Assembly (NCBI GenBank): GCA_029564765.1
Contig: JAKQPK010000002.1
Coordinates: 1-46,087, forward strand
DNA: 46,087 bases
Direction of reading: 5' to 3'
Origin: Candidatus Omnitrophota bacterium
Lineage (GTDB): Bacteria; Omnitrophota; Gorgyraeia; Zapsychrales; Aceulaceae
Positions 22,886 through 30,619 of the stretch are shown piece by piece (position 1 is the stretch's first letter; each line of letters begins with the position of its first letter). A model generated the notes under the pieces. It worked only from the letters and a program-made list of their open reading frames with translations, made no database searches and was not told the DNA's origin. The position numbers and the translations under genes were made by a program.

Positions 22886-25126
22886 TTATTTTTTTACAAT
22901 CCTCGCCATTTCTTCGATGATCTCGCTCGCCCAGCGATAAATGTTGCGGTCCCTGACATTAGCGCGCATACGCCGCATCCGGTCCTCTTGATCATTAAGC
23001 GGCATTTCCAGGCCTCGACGGATGGCCTCTGCCGTCTCAACAATATCGTAAGGATTCACGATCAAGGCATCACGCAAATCACGTGCCGCGCCGGTAAATT
23101 GACTGAGGATCAGCACGCCTTTCTCATCTTCCCTTGCGGTCACGAACTCTTTTGCGACCAGGTTCATCCCATCATGCAAAGACGTCACAAGACAAATATC
23201 CGCGGCCTTATAAAATGGCAGGATCTCATCATGGCTATGGTGTTTCATTAGAAAATAGATCGGCTGCCAGTTCTTTTGCTGAAACTTTGTATTGATCCGT
23301 GCTACCTCACGAGCTACCTCGTCGGTAAATTCTTGATATTTAGGGATCGTGTTGCGGCTGGGCGCGCCTAATTCAATAAAACTGAACTTTTCACGGTATT
23401 GCGGATAAGCCTCCAGAAAATGCTCGATCGCGCGCAGACGTTCGATGATCCCCTTTGTGTAATCCAGACGATCAACGCCTACACCCAGATACGAGGCGAC
23501 GATCCCCTGCTGCTTCAGGATGTCAATCGCTGTTTCTTTGGTATTTGCCTGATCGCGTTCATAGGAATGAAAATCAATGCTGATCGGGAACGGCTTGATC
23601 CAGGTTGTCTGTCCTTTGCGATGAACAGTAAAATGCTCATAATCGATCCGTGACTCCAAGAAACGATCGACCGATTCTATAAAATTGTTGCAATGGAATT
23701 GCGTATGAAAACCGATGATGTCCGATCCCAGCATACCTTTTAGCAGATCCTTGCACCAAGGGCAAATGCCAAAAGATTCTGGATTAGGCCACGGGATATG
23801 CCAAAAGATCGCGATCTGGGCGTCGCGCCTTTTCTGCTTGATCATTTGCGGTAACAACGCAAAATGATAGTCCTGGATCAAGATATAGGGATTGGGGACA
23901 TCTTGTATCTCTTCGAGGACAGCCTTCGCAAATTTCTGATTAACCGCTTTGTAAGCTTGCCAATCGTTACTGCGAAAGGTCGGCCGATTATGGGCGATAT
24001 GACAGAGAGGCCAAAGGCCTTCGTTCGAGAAACCGGCATAAAAACCTTCATCTTCCTCCTTCTCGACCCAAACGCGGCGCAACGTGTAGCGAGGCTCTTC
24101 CGGAGGAACTCTGATCTTGTCATGAGCGTCAACGGTTTCCTTGTCAGCGCTACCGCTTCCCTGAGCGATCCACGTTCCGCCGCAAGCGTTGAGAATCGGC
24201 TCTAACGCCGTGACCAAGCCGCTGGCAGGAACAATGCATTCAACATCCTTCCCTTTGCGCAGATGCATATAAGGCTCACGGTTCGACACAACGAATAATG
24301 CGCCATCTTGAAACTTTGTTTTAACGAATTCCTTCAGGCGTTCCGATGTCCACAAGGATTCCACCGATTGACGCAGGCGCGCCTCTTCTTCAGCCGCAAG
24401 GCGTGCTACTTCTAAACTTTTAGCCATTTTTTCGATCTCTTCTGCCAGAGATCCTAACAAAAGCCGCCCTTTCGGATCAAAATCATCGATCGCAGCTCCT
24501 TGGCGTATCCGCCTCACCCAATCGGTAGCAACACGAATAGGCGTCATGATCTGCAAATAAAGAATGACCAAGGCGACCAAAGCGATCAAGAAAGATTGGA
24601 TCGCCGCGCGCCAGAAAGTATTGACCCAGATCCGATTGACCCGCTCCTGAATATAGCCAGCGTTATGAACAAGGGTCAGGATATAGGTAACTTTTTCATT
24701 TTTTAAAAGGGGTGTCGAATAGGCGTGAAGTTGTTTAGTTCCCAAAGAAATGAAGTCGCCGCGGTCATAGGATAACCGCTCAACTTCTTGAATGCTATGT
24801 GCTAAGATCTTAGGATTATTTTCAAGATCAGCTTTGAGGGCAACAGATGAGGCGATGAGAGTATCTTTCGCGTCATAGATCGCGACACCGATCAGCCTTT
24901 CGCGATTCGAGAATTTCTCAACAAGACGCTCAAGATAGCCAATATTCTCAGAAAGCAAGAAGGGTTCGACCGAGAATTTCAAGCTATCCGCTAAGATCCC
25001 TGCGCGTCGTTCAAGCTCATTTTTAAGACGTGATTCTTCTTGGCGGCCTTGCCAGAACGCAAAAGAAATAGCCACGACAGCGACCACAAGAATCAGTGAT
25101 AAAATGATCCTGACGACTGTCCTCAT
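22886..25126 (-). CDS. otsA: Membrane-anchored sensor-type trehalose-6-phosphate synthase
   Basis: Makes trehalose-6-phosphate from UDP-glucose (or another NDP-glucose) and glucose-6-phosphate. The GT20 catalytic part (about residues 285-745) is complete. It has VVSNREPYMH, PASGLVTALEPIL, LIQDYHFALLPQM, IFWHIPWPNPE, GFHTQFHCNNF, GVDRLDYTKGI with the phosphate-binding Arg and Lys, and SLHDGMNLVAKEF. Unusually it is preceded by about 280 residues. These comprise a membrane helix (4-25), an extracytoplasmic domain like that of chemoreceptors or sensor kinases (about 26-170), a second helix (about 175-198) and a HAMP-like linker (about 195-250). The start is placed at the ATG at 25126 because GGGAGGTGGG precedes it; an in-frame ATG at 25159 lacks this. 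An external signal could thus tune trehalose synthesis directly. Confidence 0.92.
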   Translation of the reverse strand: MRTVVRIILSLILVVAVVAISFAFWQGRQEESRLKNELERRAGILADSLKFSVEPFLLSENIGYLERLVEKFSNRERLIGVAIYDAKDTLIASSVALKADLENNPKILAHSIQEVERLSYDRGDFISLGTKQLHAYSTPLLKNEKVTYILTLVHNAGYIQERVNRIWVNTFWRAAIQSFLIALVALVILYLQIMTPIRVATDWVRRIRQGAAIDDFDPKGRLLLGSLAEEIEKMAKSLEVARLAAEEEARLRQSVESLWTSERLKEFVKTKFQDGALFVVSNREPYMHLRKGKDVECIVPASGLVTALEPILNACGGTWIAQGSGSADKETVDAHDKIRVPPEEPRYTLRRVWVEKEEDEGFYAGFSNEGLWPLCHIAHNRPTFRSNDWQAYKAVNQKFAKAVLEEIQDVPNPYILIQDYHFALLPQMIKQKRRDAQIAIFWHIPWPNPESFGICPWCKDLLKGMLGSDIIGFHTQFHCNNFIESVDRFLESRIDYEHFTVHRKGQTTWIKPFPISIDFHSYERDQANTKETAIDILKQQGIVASYLGVGVDRLDYTKGIIERLRAIEHFLEAYPQYREKFSFIELGAPSRNTIPKYQEFTDEVAREVARINTKFQQKNWQPIYFLMKHHSHDEILPFYKAADICLVTSLHDGMNLVAKEFVTAREDEKGVLILSQFTGAARDLRDALIVNPYDIVETAEAIRRGLEMPLNDQEDRMRRMRANVRDRNIYRWASEIIEEMARIVKK

Positions 25127-25228
25127 CCCACCTCCCTTATAATGAATGCCTAGAAACACCTCAGAAGAGATCGCCGTGCAATTACGGTAAGCGCATAAAG
25201 GTTGAAATTTATGCTACAAGATTTTTTT

Positions 25229-25256
25229 ATTATAACAAATATGTCCTATCTTTCAA
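25229..25256 (-). promoter_or_regulatory. Promoter of the trehalose operon
   Basis: On the minus strand TTGAAA (25256-25251), a 16-bp spacer, then TGTTATAAT, that is a perfect TATAAT (25234-25229) with extended -10. Transcription would begin near 25222, leaving a leader of about 96 nt before otsA. Confidence 0.7.
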
Positions 25257-25294
25257 GGATAAGTTCCCGAGGAGAATGTGTCGCGGACCGCGAA

Positions 25295-26335
25295 CTAGCG
25301 CAAGGCCTGGCGCAACTGCCCGCACGCTCCTTGGATATCCTGCCCGCGTGAAGCCCGAAGCGTGGATACGATCCTCTTGCGGTGCAAGTGATCTTGGAAC
25401 GCGGCGATCTGCTTGGCGTCGGGGGCTAAAAAAGGAAGGCGACTGCCATCATTATAAGCGATCAGATTTACCTTGCATAACCAACCCTGCATCAGCGCTG
25501 CTAATTCTTCCGCATCCTGAATACGGCTATTAACATCTTTCAAAAGAATATACTCGAATGTTACTTGCCGATTCGTCGTGCGCGCGTACCAGCGGCAGCA
25601 TTGCACAAGCTCTTTTAACGGATATGTACGATTAACAGGCATTAGTTGATCACGCAAGGCATCGTTGGCAGCATGCAAGGAAACGGCAAGTTCGACCTGT
25701 AGGCCTTCCTGCGCAAAGCGCTTTATTTCTGGGACAAGACCACACGTTGATATGGTGATGCGCCTGGCGGCAATGTTAAGTCCACGCTTTTCATTCATCA
25801 GCCTTAACGCAACCATAACGTTTTGATAGTTATCAAAAGGCTCACCGATCCCCATAAAAACAACATGCGTCACAGGCTTAGGGTCAACACGCTCTTTAAC
25901 GCAAAGGATCTGACCGATGATCTCAGCGCAGGAAAGATGCCTGCGCCAACCCCCTATCCCGCTAGCACAAAACGCGCAAGAGAACTTGCAGCCAAGCTGC
26001 GTTGACAGGCACACCGTCCCTCTTTTTTTTGCTGGGATGAACACAGTTTCGACATGTTCCTGAGGACCGACACAGAACAAAAACTTTCTTGTCCCATCCT
26101 TGGCAACCTGCTCTTTCTGCAAAGATGGCCACGTAAAAACAAAATCCCTGGAAAGCTGTTGCTGCAAAGCCCCAGGCAGGATGTTCATCTGCTGAAAACT
26201 TTTCTTTCCTTGGCAATAAACGCAGGAAAAGATCTGCTGCGCACGAAACGCGGGCTGCTGATTCTGGCGCATGTGATCCTGAAGTTCAAGAAAGCTTAAA
26301 TCTTTTATGTCCTTTAAGGGTGGGGTATGGCTCAT
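25295..26335 (-). CDS. rlmN: 23S rRNA/tRNA adenine C2-methyltransferase RlmN
   Basis: Radical SAM methyltransferase that methylates A2503 of 23S rRNA and A37 of some tRNAs. The cluster motif is GCKFSCAFCASG (Cys-x3-Cys-x2-Cys), followed by VVFMGIGEPFDNY and ISTCGLVP. The second catalytic cysteine, which becomes methylated, sits in the C-terminal RGQDIQGACGQLRQA, so the enzyme looks active. The start chosen is the ATG at 26335 (346 residues); an in-frame TTG at 26353 is less likely. It follows accA after about 45 bp, apparently in one operon. Confidence 0.96.
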   Translation of the reverse strand: MSHTPPLKDIKDLSFLELQDHMRQNQQPAFRAQQIFSCVYCQGKKSFQQMNILPGALQQQLSRDFVFTWPSLQKEQVAKDGTRKFLFCVGPQEHVETVFIPAKKRGTVCLSTQLGCKFSCAFCASGIGGWRRHLSCAEIIGQILCVKERVDPKPVTHVVFMGIGEPFDNYQNVMVALRLMNEKRGLNIAARRITISTCGLVPEIKRFAQEGLQVELAVSLHAANDALRDQLMPVNRTYPLKELVQCCRWYARTTNRQVTFEYILLKDVNSRIQDAEELAALMQGWLCKVNLIAYNDGSRLPFLAPDAKQIAAFQDHLHRKRIVSTLRASRGQDIQGACGQLRQALR

Positions 26336-26379
26336 AGACAAACCGATAAGCAAGAAAATGGATCACTGATCTTTTCAGA

Positions 26380-27333
26380 TCATCCTTCTTGAAATTTACC
26401 GATCTTGCGAAAACGTTCGTATCTTTCGGAGAGTATCTCTTCTCGGGAAAGGGTCGCGAGCTTCTTGAAATGTTTGATCGCGGATTTTTTAATCGCCGCC
26501 GCAACAGGCTCAGGGTCTCGATGCGCTCCACCCAATGGTTCCTCAATGACCTCATCGACCATGCCGAATTCTAGCAGGTCTTCTCCCATGATCTTCAAGG
26601 CCTTGGCGGCATCAGATGCCCGCGCACTACTACGCCAAAGGATAGACGCACAGCCTTCTGGAGAAATAACAGAGTAATAAGCATGCTGGAGGATCGCCAC
26701 GCGATTGGCAACGCCGATCCCCAAAGCCCCGCCGCTGCCTCCTTCGCCGATCACATAGGCAATGATCGGGGTGGCCACCTCTGACATCTCCATCAAATTT
26801 GTCGCGATCGCTTGGGCTTGGCCGCGCTCTTCAGCACCAATGCCCGGATAAGCGCCTGGCGTATCGATGAAAACAAGGATCGGAAGATGAAACTTCTCTG
26901 CCAGCTTCATCAGGCGCAATGCCTTACGATACCCTTCTGGGTGCGCGCATCCGAAATTACGCATAACGTTTTCCTTGATGTCGCGACCTTTCTGATGACC
27001 CATGATCATCACTCGCTGCTTGTCAATGGTCGCAAACCCGGCGATAAGCGCATAATCATCAGCGAACAACCGATCACCATGAAGCTCAACAAAATCATCC
27101 GCGATCATTCGAATATAATCCAAGGTATAAGGCCTGTCCGGATGACGAGCGATCTGAATACGCTGCCAAGGCGTCAAATTACCGTAAACTTGCGTACGCA
27201 GCTTGGAAAGTTTATCCTCGAGTTTTTTGATCTCTGGAGCAATATTGACATGTTTGTTCGTCTCAAGGTTCCTTAGATCACGGATCTTGTGCTCAAGATC
27301 AATAATGGGTTTTTCAAAATCTAAACGACTCAT
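26380..27333 (-). CDS. accA: Acetyl-CoA carboxylase carboxyltransferase alpha subunit
   Basis: Transfers the carboxyl group from carboxybiotin on the carrier protein to acetyl-CoA, the first step of fatty acid synthesis. The N-terminal helical part (FEKPIIDLEHKIRDLR) is followed by the crotonase-like core: ARHPDRPYTLDYI, GDRLFADDYALIAGFA, MNFG-like MRNFGCAHPEGYRKALR, FIDTPGAYPGIGAEERGQ, and IGEGGSGGALGIG. The 317-residue length is normal. AccD, AccB and AccC are not in the window. AAGGA lies 5 nt before the ATG. It depends on biotinylation by BirA and so ties into the biotin operon. Confidence 0.97.
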   Translation of the reverse strand: MSRLDFEKPIIDLEHKIRDLRNLETNKHVNIAPEIKKLEDKLSKLRTQVYGNLTPWQRIQIARHPDRPYTLDYIRMIADDFVELHGDRLFADDYALIAGFATIDKQRVMIMGHQKGRDIKENVMRNFGCAHPEGYRKALRLMKLAEKFHLPILVFIDTPGAYPGIGAEERGQAQAIATNLMEMSEVATPIIAYVIGEGGSGGALGIGVANRVAILQHAYYSVISPEGCASILWRSSARASDAAKALKIMGEDLLEFGMVDEVIEEPLGGAHRDPEPVAAAIKKSAIKHFKKLATLSREEILSERYERFRKIGKFQEG

Positions 27334-27353
27334 AAAGATCCTTTTGCTTATCG

Positions 27354-28172
27354 TTAATCAACAATGGTGACCTTGGTCCCTTCCGGGAGCAGATCATACA
27401 ATTCTTCGACATCAGGATTACGCATGCGCACACATCCGGCAGTAACCTGCTGGCCTATACTTTCCGGTTCGATCGTGCCATGGATCCCATAACCCGCGAG
27501 ATCAAAGCCCATCCATCGCGACCCCAAAGCATTCTCCGGGCTGCTCGCCGGAATAACCGCCCCGCTCTTGAACCAGACAGGATTGACCAATTTGCCCTCA
27601 ATTGTGAATGTGCCAATGGGCGTTGAATTATTCGTTCCTGTCGACACAGAATAGATCTTAATGATCTCGTCATCTGACTTGAGAACGAGAATGTTTTGTG
27701 ATTTATCGACAAACACGCTTAAGACCCCAGTCCAGATACGCAATCTCTGGCCAATGCGGATCGTGTCGCTTACAAGGCCGTTGCTTTTCTTAATAAAGGC
27801 GATCGTAACACGGTATTTCTTTGCGATCTTTGCCAAAGAATCACCTGGCTCGACGGTATGAATGGCTGTCTTGGGAGTTTCGATCTTTGAAACAAGGATC
27901 TTCATGTTCAAAGCATCGAGCTTTTTCTGAACTTCCTCCACCTTGTTAAAATCTGGATATTCATGGATGATCTTTCTGTAAAGTTCTTTTGCCTGCAAAA
28001 CTTCGTTGGCATCTTCAAGGCCCACCGCCTGACTATAAAGATTGGCCGCTTGCGTCTTCGTCGAAGCCCCTTTGGTCGCGGCAGCCGCAGGCCTTGAGAA
28101 CATTGCGACAAGACGAAAGATAACAAAAACAGCGAACACAAGACCAACGATGATCCATATATTCTTTTTCAC
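27354..28172 (-). CDS. LysM domain L,D-transpeptidase
   Basis: Cell-wall enzyme that probably makes 3-3 peptidoglycan cross-links or anchors proteins to peptidoglycan. A membrane helix (residues 5-24) anchors it. A TPR-like helical hairpin (about 40-90, ANEVLQAKELYRKIIHEYP) comes next, then a LysM domain (about 103-147, HTVEPGDSLAKIAKKYRV to IRIGQRLRIW). The C-terminal YkuD domain follows, with the catalytic YGIHGTIEPESIG...TAGCVRMRN (His and Cys intact). The start is GTG at 28172, with AAGGAG 7 nt before it. It lies between the DUF212 gene and accA. Confidence 0.94.
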   Translation of the reverse strand: MKKNIWIIVGLVFAVFVIFRLVAMFSRPAAAATKGASTKTQAANLYSQAVGLEDANEVLQAKELYRKIIHEYPDFNKVEEVQKKLDALNMKILVSKIETPKTAIHTVEPGDSLAKIAKKYRVTIAFIKKSNGLVSDTIRIGQRLRIWTGVLSVFVDKSQNILVLKSDDEIIKIYSVSTGTNNSTPIGTFTIEGKLVNPVWFKSGAVIPASSPENALGSRWMGFDLAGYGIHGTIEPESIGQQVTAGCVRMRNPDVEELYDLLPEGTKVTIVD

Positions 28173-28203
28173 GGCTTTCTCCTTGGGGGTAATTTTTTAA
28201 TGA

Positions 28204-28647
28204 TCATAAATTGTAGTACAAAAACAGTGAGACAATGATCCCGAGCAGCATTCCGACAAAAACTTGAATAGGTGTGTGGCCCACAAGTTCCTTAAGCTGT
28301 CCTGACTCAACCTTGCCACGCCAATAAATATCATCCAAGATCTTATTGAGGATCTGGGCTTGTTGTCCAGTCGCCCGACGGACACCCTGAGCATCGAACA
28401 TCGTTACTAGAGCAAAGACAGCAGCAAGCGCGAAAGTAACAGAATCAAAGCCGAGATACAGCCCGGAGGTCGTGGCAAGGGCAGTGGCACCCGCCGCGTG
28501 GCTGGAAGGCATACCACCGGTTCCGATAAACCATTTGAAATTAAATCTTTTTTCCTGGATAACACCGATCACCACCTTGACGCTCTGGGCGACAACCCAG
28601 ACGATCAGCGTAATGATCAGAACCTTATTGGCTAGAAATTCGTTCAT
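28204..28647 (-). CDS. Divergent PAP2 (DUF212) family membrane protein
   Basis: A 147-residue protein with about four membrane helices. It resembles the divergent PAP2 family, with TGGMPSSHAAGATALAT (the PSSH phosphatase motif), MFDAQGVRRATGQQA (Arg-rich motif) and GHTPIQVFVG with the final His. These suggest a lipid-phosphate phosphatase, perhaps for undecaprenyl-type phosphates, though substrates of DUF212 are not established. It is first in a likely operon with the transpeptidase, accA and rlmN. Confidence 0.88.
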   Translation of the reverse strand: MNEFLANKVLIITLIVWVVAQSVKVVIGVIQEKRFNFKWFIGTGGMPSSHAAGATALATTSGLYLGFDSVTFALAAVFALVTMFDAQGVRRATGQQAQILNKILDDIYWRGKVESGQLKELVGHTPIQVFVGMLLGIIVSLFLYYNL

Positions 28648-28715
28648 GGATATTCTTTATGATGAGCTTGATTCTTATTGCTTGACGGCTTTATTCCCTT
28701 GTGTTAATTTAGCAT

Positions 28716-28744
28716 ATTATAAATACCGTCGAAATAAAAAGCAA
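28716..28744 (-). promoter_or_regulatory. Likely promoter of the DUF212-ldt-accA-rlmN operon
   Basis: Minus strand: TTGCTT (28744-28739), 17 bp, then a perfect TATAAT (28721-28716). The start would be near 28709, about 60 nt before the gene at 28647. The -35 is weak (3 of 6), so confidence is moderate. The remainder of the 161-bp gap must also serve the divergent comM gene; no clear plus-strand promoter was found there. Confidence 0.45.
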
Positions 28745-28808
28745 GCTGTTTTCTTTTGTGTAAGCTTTGCGATGTGTGATGTAGTCTAATATATCTATTA
28801 ATATTATT

Positions 28809-30341
28809 ATGTTGAATCACGTATACAGCTGCTGTCTTTTAGATCTTGACGCCCTGCCCATTACCGTTGAAGTCGATATCACCCGCGGATTGCCCAATAT
28901 CGTCATTGTCGGCCTTCCCGATAACGCTGTAAAGGAAAGTAAAGAGCGTGTGCGCGCCGCTATTAAAAATAACGGCTACTCTTTCCCCGCTCAGCGCATC
29001 ACGGTCAACCTTTCTCCAGCTCACATTAAAAAAGAAGGGCCTCTTTTAGATCTTCCCATCGCCATAGGTATCCTGGCATCCAGCGGAAAAATATCTCCTG
29101 ACACTTTAAAACGCTTCGTCTTTGTAGGAGAGCTCTCCCTGGACGGGCGGCTGCGTCCTGTAAAAGGAGCCTTTGCAATGGCTTGCGCTGTTGATCCGCG
29201 AAAATTTTCCGGCCTTATCCTTCCAGAGGAAAATGCAAAAGAAGCAGCTCTTGTTGATAAGATATCCGTCTTCCCGTGCCAAACGCTCAACGACGTTTTG
29301 CAGCTGCTAGCAGATCCTTGCGCTGTGTCTCCTATCAAAACACCGCTTCCCTGTGATTGGCAACATCATAGCGCTTATGATATTGATTTTAGTGATATCA
29401 AAGGCCAGGCGCATGTCAAGCGCGGCCTAGAAGTGGCCGCCGCGGGTGGACACAATGTCCTTTTGGTAGGGCCTCCGGGCAGCGGAAAAACTATGCTAGC
29501 AAGAAGACTTGTAACGATCCTGCCTGATCTCACAAAAGAAGAGGCCCTAGAAACGCTCAAGATCCACTCAGCGGCTGGACTGATGGACCCGGGCCTAACG
29601 AACTTTGGGCTCAGGCCTTTTCGCTGTCCACACCACACAGCCTCTGATGTTTCCTTGGTCGGGGGCGGCACGATCCCAAAACCAGGAGAAGCCAGCTTGG
29701 CTCACAATGGCGTTCTCTTCTTGGACGAGTTACCGGAATTTAACCGCAATGTTCTTGAGGCACTTAGGCAACCTCTTGAAGATCACGCTGTCCATGTGGC
29801 GCGGGCCTACAAAAGCACGAAATTTCCAGCGCGATTCATGCTTGTTGCCGCGATGAACCCTTGTCCGTGCGGATGGCTCACTGACCCAAAGAAAGAATGC
29901 ACATGCAGTCTACAAAAGGTCCAAAGATACCTGTCAAAGATCTCCGGGCCATTACTGGACCGTATCGACATCCACTTGGAGGTACCATCCTTAACTGCTC
30001 CTGAACTTCTATCAAAAACTAGCTGTGAATCCTCTCGTCAGATCAAACAGCGGACAACACAGGCTCGCAACCGTCAGCTCGCAAGATTTCAGAGATCCAA
30101 GATCTTTTCCAACGCCCAAATGAGCCATCGGCAAACAGAAGAATTCTGCATGATGGACGCCGCGTCCCAACAACTTTTAAAAACAGCTATAGACGAATTA
30201 CATTTTTCTGCACGCGCCCACGATAAAATACTCAAGGTGGCTCGAACGATCGCCGACCTTGGCAATGAAAAGCGTATCCTGCCAGAACATATCGCTGAAG
30301 CCATTCAATACCGTAATCTTGACCGTAATCTTTATTGTTAA
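28809..30341 (+). CDS. comM: YifB/ComM-family Mg-chelatase-like AAA+ ATPase
   Basis: A 510-residue AAA+ helicase-like protein; ComM promotes branch migration during natural transformation in some bacteria. The N-terminal ChlI-type domain (about 20-140) includes DITRGLPNIVIVGLPDNAVKE and RITVNLSPAHIKKEGPLLDL. The ATPase has Walker A LVGPPGSGKTMLARRL and Walker B NGVLFLDELPEFNR. These are followed by the FMLVAAMNPCPCGW segment and sensor DRIDIHLEVP. All are intact. It is transcribed away from the DUF212 operon. No Shine-Dalgarno sequence is seen before the ATG at 28809. Confidence 0.96.
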   Translation: MLNHVYSCCLLDLDALPITVEVDITRGLPNIVIVGLPDNAVKESKERVRAAIKNNGYSFPAQRITVNLSPAHIKKEGPLLDLPIAIGILASSGKISPDTLKRFVFVGELSLDGRLRPVKGAFAMACAVDPRKFSGLILPEENAKEAALVDKISVFPCQTLNDVLQLLADPCAVSPIKTPLPCDWQHHSAYDIDFSDIKGQAHVKRGLEVAAAGGHNVLLVGPPGSGKTMLARRLVTILPDLTKEEALETLKIHSAAGLMDPGLTNFGLRPFRCPHHTASDVSLVGGGTIPKPGEASLAHNGVLFLDELPEFNRNVLEALRQPLEDHAVHVARAYKSTKFPARFMLVAAMNPCPCGWLTDPKKECTCSLQKVQRYLSKISGPLLDRIDIHLEVPSLTAPELLSKTSCESSRQIKQRTTQARNRQLARFQRSKIFSNAQMSHRQTEEFCMMDAASQQLLKTAIDELHFSARAHDKILKVARTIADLGNEKRILPEHIAEAIQYRNLDRNLYC

Positions 30342-30533
30342 GCGCTCAGGCGCGCGCTGGAACATTTATCGATCAACTCTTCAAAAGTCCTGACCTGCAT
30401 AAGAACTCAAATGCTTTTATATTTCATATTTTCAACTTTTTCCTTTCCAACAAGGAAATAGAGAGTACAATACTTTTCTATTCTAAGCTTAAATCCTGGT
30501 GTAAGCCCTAAAACTTCTTTTCGATACTTTTTC

Positions 30534-30562
30534 TTGAATCTTAGGGGCTCTTGCACTATAAC
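30534..30562 (+). promoter_or_regulatory. Promoter of hppA
   Basis: TTGAAT (30534-30539) and TATAAC (30557-30562) with a 17-bp spacer. Transcription would start near 30569, leaving a leader of about 50 nt that contains the hairpin and a strong ribosome site (AAGGAGGAG). Confidence 0.55.
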
Positions 30563-30579
30563 AATGATAATCAACAATC

Positions 30580-30600
30580 GGTAAGCTATGAGGGCTTATC
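30580..30600 (+). promoter_or_regulatory. Leader hairpin next to the hppA ribosome site
   Basis: GGTAAGC (30580-30586) pairs with GCTTATC (30594-30600), one G-T pair included, around a TATGAGG loop. It ends just before AAGGAGGAG. It may protect the mRNA 5' end or modulate translation. Confidence 0.4.
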
Positions 30601-30619
30601 ATAACAAGGAGGAGAAACA

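Larger units (their letters stand above)
30342..30619 (+). other. Intergenic leader region before hppA
   Basis: No gene is seen. It contains the hppA promoter (30534-30562), a leader hairpin (30580-30600) and an upstream repeat TAAGCCCT near 30502 that can pair either with TTAGGGGCT (30541) or with AGGGCTTA (30591). Such alternative pairing could be a regulatory switch, or the first pairing could serve as a weak terminator for comM. No known riboswitch motif was recognised. Confidence 0.35.

Noticed and set aside
26812-27276. Plus-strand frame of 154 codons inside accA
   Set aside because: Antisense to a conserved enzyme core; no coding character.
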